Shown here in pieces: positions 7,243 through 16,001 of a stretch of DNA of 16,001 nucleotides. Location of the stretch: contig JAPUJX010000337.1 of assembly GCA_027295975.1 (NCBI GenBank), forward strand, positions 1-16,001, written 5' to 3'. Numbering within the stretch: the first letter of the stretch is position 1; each line of letters begins with the position of its first letter. Below the pieces are notes generated by a model. It worked only from the letters and a program-made list of their open reading frames with translations. It did not search any database and was not told the DNA's origin. The translations under genes and the position numbers were made by a program. This stretch comes from Gammaproteobacteria bacterium. Lineage in GTDB: Bacteria; Pseudomonadota; Gammaproteobacteria; Pseudomonadales; Azotimanducaceae.

Positions 7243-8499
7243 ATGTCGCCGATTGAGGAGTCACTCATCGGGCTCTCGAGTGGTCGGTCGTTCTCGCGAC
7301 TGCTGGTTGGTTACAGCGGCGGTCTCGATTCGACCGTGTTGCTTCGAGCGACGCGAGTCGCCTGCCCGGAGGTGCCCCTTGTCGCGATACATGTCAATCA
7401 TGGGCTACAGAAGCAATCTCATGATTGGGAGGATCACTGCGCAGCGGTGTGTTCGGCGCTGGAAGTAGAACTCCTGACGTGCAGATTGCAACTCGACGCC
7501 GGTGGAAATCTGGAAGCGACCGCGCGCGCGGCGCGATACCGGTTTTTTGCCGATCAGCTCGAGGCTGATGATCTGTTGTTGCTTGCTCATCATAGAGACG
7601 ATCAGGCGGAAACCGTCCTGTTGCGCCTGTTTCAGGGGCGGGGTCTGATAGGAATGCCCCTGGAGCGAGCGCTTGGCGGTGGACGGCTGCTGCGACCTTT
7701 CCTGGATATCCCCAGGGAGGCGATTGAGGAGTACGCCCGGCGCCACGACCTCGGTTGGGTCGAGGATCCTTCGAACAGCGACGATTCGCTGAATCGGAAT
7801 TACCTGCGTGAGCGCGTGTTGCCGGTTCTCCGGAAGCGCTGGCCGGCGGTTGCTGTGTCCTTGTCCGACCTGGCCGGCCGGCACCGGCAGCGGGATGCCG
7901 CCCTCGGTGTCCTGGCCGGGTTGGATGGCCGTGGTCTCGAGCTCGAGCTTTCGACCCTCGAGCAGCACCCGGTTGCCGTTCAGGTCGAATTATTGCGAGT
8001 GTGGCTTGCCGGATTGGACGAACATCGAGCAACGTTCAGGGCGTTGAGGAATTTTCTCGACCAGCTCGGCAGCGCACCCCACCGGCAACCCCGTCTCGAT
8101 CTTCGCTCTGGAACGTTGCGGCGGTTTCGTGGGGTGCTTTGTTACGTGCCTGATTACGTGATGCCCGAAGCCGAATATTCCCTGACCGCACCCGGCTCGG
8201 TGACCTTACCTCATGGCGAGTTACGGGTGTTGGCTGCCGAAAAACGGGGATTCTCGATTTCCGGAGAACTGCGTATCGTGTTTCGACGGGGTGGGGAACA
8301 AATTCTGGTCAGGGGTACCCACCGGTCGGTTAAAAAGATCCTTCAGAACGAGGGTATACCGCCGTGGCTGCGCGACCGATATCCGTTAATTCGTGACGAT
8401 GACGGTCTTCTGGCGATAGGAAATCTTCTCTATCGCGATGTGGATTCAGCGCTCCGGGCCGGAAAAAGGCTCTGGCGGGTGGATTGGACCGATAAATAA
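7243..8499 (+). CDS. tilS: tRNA(Ile)-lysidine synthetase TilS
   Basis: TilS modifies C34 of the CAU-anticodon tRNA-Ile to lysidine using ATP and lysine, so that the tRNA reads AUA. From the ATG at 7243, two bases after the dnaE stop, it has 418 residues (E. coli 432). The N-terminal PP-loop ATPase motif SGGLDST is at 25-31, followed by HVNHGL and HHRDDQAET. NYLRERVLPVL leads into the substrate-binding domain, and the C-terminal TilS domain shows RRGGE, HRSVKKILQ and PPWLRDRYPLI. The reading frame is open further upstream, but that stretch lies inside dnaE and is not real coding. A short gap with the pyrG promoter follows. Confidence 0.95.
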   Translation: MSPIEESLIGLSSGRSFSRLLVGYSGGLDSTVLLRATRVACPEVPLVAIHVNHGLQKQSHDWEDHCAAVCSALEVELLTCRLQLDAGGNLEATARAARYRFFADQLEADDLLLLAHHRDDQAETVLLRLFQGRGLIGMPLERALGGGRLLRPFLDIPREAIEEYARRHDLGWVEDPSNSDDSLNRNYLRERVLPVLRKRWPAVAVSLSDLAGRHRQRDAALGVLAGLDGRGLELELSTLEQHPVAVQVELLRVWLAGLDEHRATFRALRNFLDQLGSAPHRQPRLDLRSGTLRRFRGVLCYVPDYVMPEAEYSLTAPGSVTLPHGELRVLAAEKRGFSISGELRIVFRRGGEQILVRGTHRSVKKILQNEGIPPWLRDRYPLIRDDDGLLAIGNLLYRDVDSALRAGKRLWRVDWTDK

Positions 8500-8581
8500 C
8501 AGACCGTCGCCGGCGTCGATGAGACGCCCCTGGCAATTCAGGAATGGATGGCGATAGCCGGCCGACAACCGGGTAAGGCGT

Positions 8582-8610
8582 TTGTGCTTGGGTAGGGCTT
8601 TTGCTATCGT
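8582..8610 (+). promoter_or_regulatory. probable sigma-70 promoter of pyrG
   Basis: TTGTGC (8582-8587) and TATCGT (8605-8610) are separated by 17 bases, and TGC directly before the -10 makes an extended -10 element. Transcription would be expected to start around C8616-A8619, just before the hairpin arm described next. The rest of the 180-base tilS-pyrG gap (8500-8581) holds only an imperfect inverted repeat and no T-rich terminator. Confidence 0.45.
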
Positions 8611-8616
8611 GATATC

Positions 8617-8674
8617 CCATCTTGCGCATGGGTTCGTAAACCGTTCGACCCATGCAGTAACCCACTCAAGATGG
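8617..8674 (+). promoter_or_regulatory. pyrG leader fold pairing the probable 5' end with the ribosome-binding region
   Basis: CCATCTTG (8617-8624) pairs perfectly with CAAGATGG (8667-8674), which ends five bases before the pyrG ATG and covers the ribosome-binding region. Inside it, GCATGGGT (8626-8633) pairs with ACCCATGC (8648-8655). TGGGTT (8629-8634) can alternatively pair with AACCCA (8659-8664), so two inner folds compete. The outer left arm starts where transcription should begin. This suggests translation control by leader folding, possibly responsive to CTP; the pairing is seen, the function is inferred. Confidence 0.45.
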
Positions 8675-8679
8675 CATAA

Positions 8680-10338
<1,659 letters not shown>

Positions 10339-10348
10339 TGCAGCACAT

Positions 10349-10382
10349 GAGAGCCGTGTGCGGATGTCCGATTCACGGTCTC
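10349..10382 (+). terminator. hairpin after pyrG: weak terminator or degenerate group II intron domain V-like element
   Basis: GAGA and CCGTG (10349-10352, 10354-10358, with G10353 bulged) pair with CACGG and TCTC (10374-10382). The loop contains a small CGGA/TCCG stem (10361-10364, 10367-10370). It lies 11 bases after the pyrG stop and is followed by only two Ts (TTAACC), so intrinsic termination would be weak. The left strand, GAGCCGTGTGCGG, matches what I recall of bacterial group II intron domain V, but the right strand departs from it. Confidence 0.3.
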
Positions 10383-10386
10383 TTAA

Positions 10387-11748
<1,362 letters not shown>

Positions 11749-11782
11749 TGTTCTTTCCTCGGACTGGGTAGCAGGTTCTCGC

Positions 11783-12085
11783 GTGCGCGTGCTCATCGGC
11801 CTCATGGTGATCCTCCTGGCGGGACTGCAGTATAAATCATGGTTTGGCGACGTCGGTTATTCAGCCGTGGAGGAGTTGCGCTCGAAGGTGGCGCAGCAAC
11901 ACCAAAAAACGCTCCTGCTCGAACGGCGCAACCGCATCCTCACCGCCGAGGTGCTTGCTTTGAAGGCGGGCCGCGACGCGGTCGAAGCCAGGGCGCGCAG
12001 CGACCTGGGGATGATCAAGCGGGGGGAAACATTCTATTTTGTCCCCGAAACGGTTTCTGGAACAGTTTCGAAAACCCCATGGTGA
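11783..12085 (+). CDS. ftsB: cell division protein FtsB
   Basis: FtsB is a small bitopic membrane protein that joins FtsL and FtsQ in the divisome and helps activate septal peptidoglycan synthesis. Starting at GTG 11783 it has 100 residues (E. coli 103). It shows a single N-terminal transmembrane helix (VLIGLMVILLAGLQYKSWF), a periplasmic heptad-like coiled coil (about residues 30-65) and the conserved tail ARSDLGMIKRGETFYFV. No ATG fits: after the end of eno, GTG at 11783 (or 11789) is the only start codon, and GCAGG at 11771-11775 sits seven bases before it. The frame is open far into eno, which is not coding. Its stop overlaps truD by seven bases; ispD and ispF, normally between them, are absent. 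Confidence 0.9.
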   Translation: MRVLIGLMVILLAGLQYKSWFGDVGYSAVEELRSKVAQQHQKTLLLERRNRILTAEVLALKAGRDAVEARARSDLGMIKRGETFYFVPETVSGTVSKTPW

Positions 12086-13092
12086 CGTGGCCGCGTGCCT
12101 TTCCTGCCAGTGGTATGAGCGCGGTCTTCAAACAGACTCCGGAAGATTTTCGCGTGGACGAGAGTCTGGATTTTGAAATTTCCGGAAGCGGCGAGCATCT
12201 TTATCTTTTCGTCGAGAAGCGCAACCTCGGGACACCCCAAGTTGCGGATTACCTCGCGAGGCAATTCAAGGTGGATTCGGTCGCTGTCGGTTATGCCGGG
12301 ATGAAGGACAAGTTTGCCGTTGCCCGGCAGTGGTTCAGTGTGCATACCTCCGATAACATCGAGCCGCCGGGTTTCCCACAACCGGACATGCCCGGGTTGA
12401 GGTTGCTCGAAGCGACCCGTCACGAGCGAAAGTTGCGGCGTGGGCAGGTTCGCACCAATGCGTTTACTGTCTTGTTGAAGAATTTCCGCGGCGATGGCTG
12501 GGCGGATCGACTGGACCTTCTGGCGACCAACGGAGTCCCGAACTATTTCGGCCCCCAGCGCTTCCGGGGCGATAACCTCCAGGCGGCGCGGGCGTGGTTG
12601 GAGAAACGCCGACAACGGCGCATTTCGAATTTCATAAAAGGGTTGTATCGCTCGGTGTTGCGGGCGTTTCTGTTCAACGAGGTGGTGGGGCTGCGGGTCG
12701 AGGAGGGTAACTGGGATGAGCCGGTCGAAGGTGACGTTCTCATTGCGGGTAAGCCGTCCGCCCCCCTCTGGGGTCGCGGCCGGTCGCAGTCCTCGGCTGC
12801 CGCGCTGTTGGTGGAAGAGGCAGCTTTGGCGCCTCATCGGTCACTTTGCGGCAGTCTCGAATATGCGGGTGTGAGCCAGCAACGGCGCGCTCAAGTGGTG
12901 TTTGCCGAATCGTTGCTCTGGGAGAAATCGGGTGACGAGATTCTGCTTAGCTTTGGTTTGCCTGCTGGAAGTTATGCAACGAGTTTGCTCCGCGAAGGTT
13001 TTGATCTCGATCAGGGGGTTCATGCGGGGGAAAAATTACCGGTAAGGCAGGTTGAACAGGGAAATTTGCTTGAGCGTTATGGGCACTTTTGA
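12079..13092 (+). CDS. truD: tRNA pseudouridine(13) synthase TruD
   Basis: TruD makes pseudouridine at position 13 of tRNA-Glu. From the ATG at 12079 it has 337 residues (E. coli 349). It shows [12 protein letters not shown] (about 17-28), the catalytic loop [10 protein letters not shown] with Asp77, [28 protein letters not shown] and [13 protein letters not shown] near the C-terminus. Oddity: the usual SAARS-x-LFN helix reads SVLRAFLFN. The start overlaps the ftsB stop by seven bases and has no clear Shine-Dalgarno sequence, which fits translational coupling; ATG at 12115 is a less likely alternative. The open frame further upstream lies within ftsB and is not real. The 3' end overlaps pcm by 14 bases. 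Confidence 0.94.
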   Translation: MVTWPRAFPASGMSAVFKQTPEDFRVDESLDFEISGSGEHLYLFVEKRNLGTPQVADYLARQFKVDSVAVGYAGMKDKFAVARQWFSVHTSDNIEPPGFPQPDMPGLRLLEATRHERKLRRGQVRTNAFTVLLKNFRGDGWADRLDLLATNGVPNYFGPQRFRGDNLQAARAWLEKRRQRRISNFIKGLYRSVLRAFLFNEVVGLRVEEGNWDEPVEGDVLIAGKPSAPLWGRGRSQSSAAALLVEEAALAPHRSLCGSLEYAGVSQQRRAQVVFAESLLWEKSGDEILLSFGLPAGSYATSLLREGFDLDQGVHAGEKLPVRQVEQGNLLERYGHF

Positions 13093-13747
13093 TCTGAGCG
13101 GCATCGGAATGACCTCACAGCGTACCCGGGATCGTCTGGTCAAGCGCCTGGCGGACAATGGGATCGATCACGATGAGGTGTTGACGGCGGTTGCCTCGGT
13201 GCCCCGGCATATTTTCATCGATGAGGCCCTTGCCCACCGCGCCTATGAGGACACGGCGCTGCCCATCGGCCACGGACAGACCATCTCACAACCGTTTATC
13301 GTTGCTCTGATGACGCAGTCACTGTTGAACCGACCACGGCCGCGCGTCCTGGAGGTGGGTACCGGATCGGGCTACCAGACCGCGGTGCTGGCGAGTCTCC
13401 CGATGCTGGTGGAGAAAGTTTATACGATAGAACGCATAGATCTTCTCATCGAACGTGCTCAGGAGCGATTGCGAGCAATGCGGTGCGGTAATGTACGTTT
13501 CAAACACGGAGATGGATATCAGGGATGGCCAAAGGAGAGTCCGTTTGATGGAATTCTCGTAACGGCTGCCCCGAGGAGTGTGCCGGATGCGTTACTCGAC
13601 CAGCTTGCCATGGGTGGGCGGATGGTGGTCCCCGTAGGCGACGGGAGTGTACAGGAGCTGAAAGTTTACGATCGCAACCGCGCTGGCTTCGACGTGGAAA
13701 CGGTGGAATACGTCCGTTTCGTTCCGCTGCTCAAGGGTGTTCGCTGA
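13079..13747 (+). CDS. pcm: protein-L-isoaspartate O-methyltransferase Pcm
   Basis: Pcm uses S-adenosylmethionine to methylate isoaspartyl residues in aged proteins and so starts their repair. From the ATG at 13079 it has 222 residues. It shows [13 protein letters not shown] (9-21), [12 protein letters not shown] (61-72, with the family's active-site Ser70), the SAM-binding loop [10 protein letters not shown] (91-100), HGDGYQGW and VTAAP. The start at 13079 overlaps truD by 14 bases; an in-frame ATG at 13109 (MTSQR) gives a shorter form like that of Pseudomonas. I prefer the longer one because the GIGMTSQR form with upstream residues is common in other gammaproteobacteria. surE, its usual upstream partner, is absent. 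Confidence 0.95.
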   Translation: MGTFDLSGIGMTSQRTRDRLVKRLADNGIDHDEVLTAVASVPRHIFIDEALAHRAYEDTALPIGHGQTISQPFIVALMTQSLLNRPRPRVLEVGTGSGYQTAVLASLPMLVEKVYTIERIDLLIERAQERLRAMRCGNVRFKHGDGYQGWPKESPFDGILVTAAPRSVPDALLDQLAMGGRMVVPVGDGSVQELKVYDRNRAGFDVETVEYVRFVPLLKGVR

Positions 13748-13756
13748 GCATGATTT

Positions 13757-14644
13757 ATGGGCGATTCAGTGCCGGTGACCCGTAACCTCAGACAGTGGTC
13801 GGGTGTGTTCATCCGCGGAATGGCGATGGGCGTGGCTGAGATAGTCCCCGGAGTTTCCGGCGGCACCATTGCATTCGTTACCGGAATTTATCTGGAGTTG
13901 GTCGGCTCCCTCGCCAGTTTTCGTGGGAGTTCGTTGCGGATTCTGTTGACCGCTGGACCGCGCCAGTTCTGGCGCGTACACAACCTGAGTTTCCTTGCGG
14001 TCCTCGGCGTTGGCATGGTGCTCAGCGTCCTGCTGTTTGCCCGCCTGATCAGCGTCTGGCTCGAGCTGGTGCCGCCCCTCGTCTGGGGGTTTTTCTGTGG
14101 GCTTATCATCGCAAGCGTTCTGCATATCGGCCGTCGCCGGTCGCTCCGCCTCCTGGCCACCTACGGCGTTCTGGGTTTGCTGATCGGTTTGTTCATGTTG
14201 TTGCTCGATCCCCTCGGCAGACAGGACTCGCTGTGGGTGTTTTTCCTCGGCGGCGTGATAGCCGTGTGCGCGTGGTTGCTCCCCGCGGTATCCGGGAGCT
14301 TCCTCCTGGTCAGTCTGGGGCTGTACGCCCCCGTACTGGAGGCGATCAACGAGCTGTATTTCCCGGTGCTCATCACGTTGGGAGCAGGATGTGTTGTCGG
14401 GTTGCTCGGTTTTTCCAGGGGACTGTACTGGCTGATGATGCGTTACGGCGAGGCGCTGTTGGCGTTGCTGACCGGATTTATCGCCGGATCGTTGCCGCGC
14501 CTGTGGCCGTGGACGGTGGACGGAGTATTCTTGAGTCCATCGGCTTACGAGTTAGTGACGACCCAGGACGCATTTCTGCCCTGGGTGGGGGTATCGGCGT
14601 TAGCGGGAGCCGCTGCATTATGGCTGTTGTCACGTTTCGAATAA
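13757..14644 (+). CDS. popT: DUF368 membrane protein, probable polyprenyl-phosphate transporter PopT
   Basis: DUF368 proteins have been linked to recycling of undecaprenyl phosphate across the inner membrane (PopT of Vibrio cholerae), which feeds peptidoglycan and O-antigen synthesis. The 295 residues contain about eight hydrophobic segments (near 15-45, 76-100, 104-123, 132-150, 159-175, 179-196, 202-220, 233-247 and 274-292, some possibly re-entrant). The family signature AEIVPGVSGGTIAFVTGIY lies at about 27-45. A second, related motif LLPAVSGSFLLVSLGLY at 174-190 points to the internal repeat typical of the family. ATG at 13757 follows the pcm stop by nine bases; the ATG at 13750 is in another frame. 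It overlaps nlpD by 25 bases. The family is clear; transport function is by homology. Confidence 0.88.
   Translation: MGDSVPVTRNLRQWSGVFIRGMAMGVAEIVPGVSGGTIAFVTGIYLELVGSLASFRGSSLRILLTAGPRQFWRVHNLSFLAVLGVGMVLSVLLFARLISVWLELVPPLVWGFFCGLIIASVLHIGRRRSLRLLATYGVLGLLIGLFMLLLDPLGRQDSLWVFFLGGVIAVCAWLLPAVSGSFLLVSLGLYAPVLEAINELYFPVLITLGAGCVVGLLGFSRGLYWLMMRYGEALLALLTGFIAGSLPRLWPWTVDGVFLSPSAYELVTTQDAFLPWVGVSALAGAAALWLLSRFE
14605..14609 (+). promoter_or_regulatory. ribosome-binding site fixing the nlpD start
   Basis: GGGAG lies ten bases before the ATG at 14620, inside the 3' end of the DUF368 gene. It supports that ATG over the upstream part of the same open frame, which is only a shadow of the DUF368 gene. 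Confidence 0.55.
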
Positions 14645-15348
14645 CCGGGCGGGTGGCACTGACCGCGCTGATTGCCTTCGCCAACATCGGGTGCGTGGAG
14701 CACGGCCAACCTCCGGTGGTTGAACGATCTCCGGTATTCTCCCCATTACCGGAAACTTATCTGGTACACGTTGGGGACAGCCTCTATTCGATTGCCTGGC
14801 GCTTCGATCTCGATTTCAGGGTACTGGCGCGAAGCAACGGGCTCAGATCCCCCTATATCATCCAACCCGGACAGCGATTGCGGTTGTCCATTCAAGGCAA
14901 ACCGACCATCGCGGAGACTCGAATTCCATCACCCCGGGATAACGGCAACCCGTTGCCCCGCAGAACTGGACCCGGGTTGGTCGCCCATTCCTCAGCCTGG
15001 CAATGGCCGACCGACGCCCCGGTGAGCAAGGAGTATGGGCGAGGCAACAGCGGGATAGATTTTGCCCTGGCGACCGGACATCGGGTGCGGGCCGCGGCGG
15101 CGGGAACGGTTGTTTATTCCGGTAACGGCCTGGGTGGTTATCGACATCTCACCATTATCAAACACAGCGATGCTTATCTGAGTGCCTACAGCCTCAACGT
15201 CGCACCTTCCGTCGCCGAGGGAGATTCCATCGAGGCTGGTGGACTGATCGCCCACGTTGGAGGACGAGGACCTGCCCCGCAGACTCTGCACTTTGAAATT
15301 CGTAAGGAAGGCGATCCCGTCAGTCCTCGCGCGGTGATCGGGCCTTAG
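14620..15348 (+). CDS. nlpD: NlpD-like LysM/M23 protein, probable amidase activator
   Basis: NlpD activates the septal peptidoglycan amidase AmiC during daughter-cell separation. The 242 residues contain an N-terminal hydrophobic signal (about 9-24) ending in a possible lipobox ANIGC with Cys25; Asn at -3 makes it atypical. A LysM domain follows at about 47-90 (YLVHVGDSLYSIAWRF), then a proline-rich linker and an M23/LytM domain from about 127 to 240. In the LytM domain the first metal His is replaced (GNSGIDFA) and the HxH-type His near SAYSLN is missing, as in E. coli NlpD. It should therefore regulate rather than cut peptidoglycan. It is shorter than E. coli NlpD (about 380). It overlaps the DUF368 gene by 25 bases, and no rpoS follows. 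Confidence 0.88.
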   Translation: MAVVTFRITGRVALTALIAFANIGCVEHGQPPVVERSPVFSPLPETYLVHVGDSLYSIAWRFDLDFRVLARSNGLRSPYIIQPGQRLRLSIQGKPTIAETRIPSPRDNGNPLPRRTGPGLVAHSSAWQWPTDAPVSKEYGRGNSGIDFALATGHRVRAAAAGTVVYSGNGLGGYRHLTIIKHSDAYLSAYSLNVAPSVAEGDSIEAGGLIAHVGGRGPAPQTLHFEIRKEGDPVSPRAVIGP

Positions 15349-15349
15349 A

Positions 15350-15673
15350 TCAGCGTTCGAGCAGTTCCCGCTTATCCGGCTTGCCGTCCCATTCCTCGTG
15401 ATCCGGCAGTGGGTCTTTCTGCTCGGTGATGTTTGGGAACGTTTCTGCGAGGTCCGCGTTGATCTCCAGAAAATCCTGCTGGTCGTCGGGTAGTTCGTCT
15501 TCGGAGAATATCGCGTTGATGGGGCATTCCGGCTCGCATAACGCACAGTCGATGCACTCGTCCGGATGGATTACCAGCATATTGGGTCCTTCGTAGAAAC
15601 AATCCACGGGACACACCTCGACGCAGTCCGTGAGTTTGCATTTAATGCAGTTTTCGACAACGACAAAGGTCAT
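15350..15673 (-). CDS. fdxA: 7Fe ferredoxin FdxA ([3Fe-4S][4Fe-4S])
   Basis: This is a soluble electron carrier of the Azotobacter ferredoxin I type; its cellular partner is unknown. At 107 residues it matches that family in length. [21 protein letters not shown] and [12 protein letters not shown] supply the ligands: Cys9, Cys17 and Cys50 for the 3Fe cluster, and Cys21, Cys40, Cys43 and Cys46 for the 4Fe cluster. The long acidic C-terminal tail ([18 protein letters not shown]) is also typical. It is convergent with nlpD, with a single base between the two stop codons. It lies 132 bases downstream of mutS on the same strand, the usual neighbour order with rpoS missing. Confidence 0.97.
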   Translation of the reverse strand: MTFVVVENCIKCKLTDCVEVCPVDCFYEGPNMLVIHPDECIDCALCEPECPINAIFSEDELPDDQQDFLEINADLAETFPNITEQKDPLPDHEEWDGKPDKRELLER

Positions 15674-15805
15674 CAGGCGAGGCCGGTTGCAACAAAGCCC
15701 GGTATTCTAACGGTGTTTTAGGTAAAAGGTTATAGCTCGACGAAAGCTTTAGGCACCCCTCGGCTCGGCCACATGACCTGAAGTACACCCTCGGCGGACG
15801 ATGGG
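15674..15805 (-). promoter_or_regulatory. mutS-fdxA intergenic region, possible fdxA promoter
   Basis: Reading the - strand toward fdxA, two -10-like hexamers occur: TAGAAT at 15709-15704 (31 bases before the ATG) and TATAAC at 15734-15729. Neither has a good -35 at 16-18 bases (TAACCT at 15732-15727 is the best, three of six). No T-tailed hairpin marks the end of mutS, so fdxA may also be read through from mutS. No small gene is apparent. Confidence 0.3.
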
Positions 15806-16000
15806 TTATTCGAGATGTCCCCTCAACCGATAGAGCAGCAGAAGCGCCTCCTTGGGTGTCAACTCGTCCACGTTCGTCTCTCTCACGATTTCTTCGAGTT
15901 GCGATGGGGCGGGTACCGGGGTCGCCGGAGGGCTTGGCGGGGGCGCCGGAGAATCCCCTGGTGTCGATGGTAAAAAAAGATCGATCTGCAATGGGTGACT
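15806..16000 (-). CDS. mutS: DNA mismatch repair protein MutS, C-terminal end (5' part outside window)
   Basis: MutS recognises mismatches after replication. Only the last 64 or so codons lie in the window; the frame is open to the right edge and ends at TAA (15808-15806). The visible part begins SHPLQIDLF, runs through a Pro/Ala-rich linker, and ends in a helical module with ELTPKEALLLLYRLRG. The linker plus the final LTPxxAL...LYxL motif is how MutS proteins end, and this last domain forms the dimer/tetramer contact. A T7 tract (- strand, 15978-15972) lies in the coding sequence. The neighbour fdxA supports the call. Confidence 0.85.
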   Translation of the reverse strand, partial: SHPLQIDLFLPSTPGDSPAPPPSPPATPVPAPSQLEEIVRETNVDELTPKEALLLLYRLRGHLE

Positions 16001-16001
16001 G

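Noticed and set aside
6434..7264. 276-codon open frame on the - strand opposite the dnaE 3' end
   Set aside because: Shadow of dnaE codon bias; no known motifs and no ribosome-binding site of note.
7932..7962. Repeated CTCGAG in tilS
   Set aside because: It simply encodes a Leu-Glu-rich helix with biased codons; no regulatory meaning is apparent.
8507..8566. Imperfect inverted repeat GTCGCCGGC / GCCGGCCGAC after tilS
   Set aside because: Arms are far apart with one mismatched base, and no T run follows; not convincing as a terminator.
11839..12078. N-terminal extension of TruD or a separate Arg/Gly-rich protein
   Set aside because: It is the +1 shadow of ftsB; its low-complexity Arg/Gly content and the conserved TruD N-terminus place the start at 12079.
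12034..12837. 267-codon open frame on the - strand opposite truD
   Set aside because: Opposite a conserved truD frame; no family features.
14233..14619. N-terminal extension of NlpD
   Set aside because: It overlaps the conserved membrane-protein frame of the DUF368 gene; a signal peptide and ribosome-binding site support ATG 14620.

Overview
The window is a dense stretch of ordinary gammaproteobacterial chromosome, GC-rich (roughly 57% by eye). Thirteen complete protein genes and two genes cut by the window edges fill nearly all of it. The order on the + strand is lpxD(3' part)-fabZ-lpxA-lpxB-rnhB-dnaE-tilS-pyrG-eno-ftsB-truD-pcm-popT(DUF368)-nlpD. On the - strand, reading the other way, come mutS (3' part) and then fdxA. 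I saw no tRNA, rRNA, insertion sequence, CRISPR array or phage gene, and no gap between genes exceeds 180 bases. The order is the well-known Pseudomonas-type block (lpxD ... dnaE accA tilS pyrG kdsA eno ftsB ispD ... ispF truD surE pcm nlpD rpoS fdxA mutS). Several usual members are missing from it: accA, kdsA, ispD, ispF, surE and rpoS. A DUF368 gene sits between pcm and nlpD. The genus cannot be named from this; an uncultured or little-studied gammaproteobacterium is a reasonable guess.

Region by region: 1-3001 carries the first steps of lipid A synthesis (LpxD, LpxA, LpxB), with FabZ supplying the fatty-acid side. 3073-7240 carries RNase HII and the replicative polymerase alpha subunit. 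7243-8499 is the tRNA-Ile lysidine synthetase TilS. 8680-11748 carries CTP synthase and enolase, each behind a structured leader. 11783-13747 is a chain of overlapping genes (divisome FtsB, tRNA pseudouridine synthase TruD, protein repair Pcm). 13757-15348 carries an envelope pair, a probable undecaprenyl-phosphate translocase (PopT) overlapping a NlpD-type amidase activator. 15350-16001 carries a 7Fe ferredoxin and the end of MutS.

No single new multi-gene system stands out. The points of interest are small-scale. (i) The pyrG leader could fold its probable 5' end onto its own ribosome-binding region, recalling the start-site-switching control of enteric pyrC and pyrD. (ii) Two tiny reading frames bridge lpxA-lpxB and rnhB-dnaE with start/stop overlaps. 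(iii) Normally conserved positions differ in LpxD, LpxA, LpxB, DnaE and PyrG. (iv) The gene-loss junctions in the syntenic block are very tight. Comparisons with E. coli, Pseudomonas and Azotobacter proteins are from memory, not from an alignment run here.
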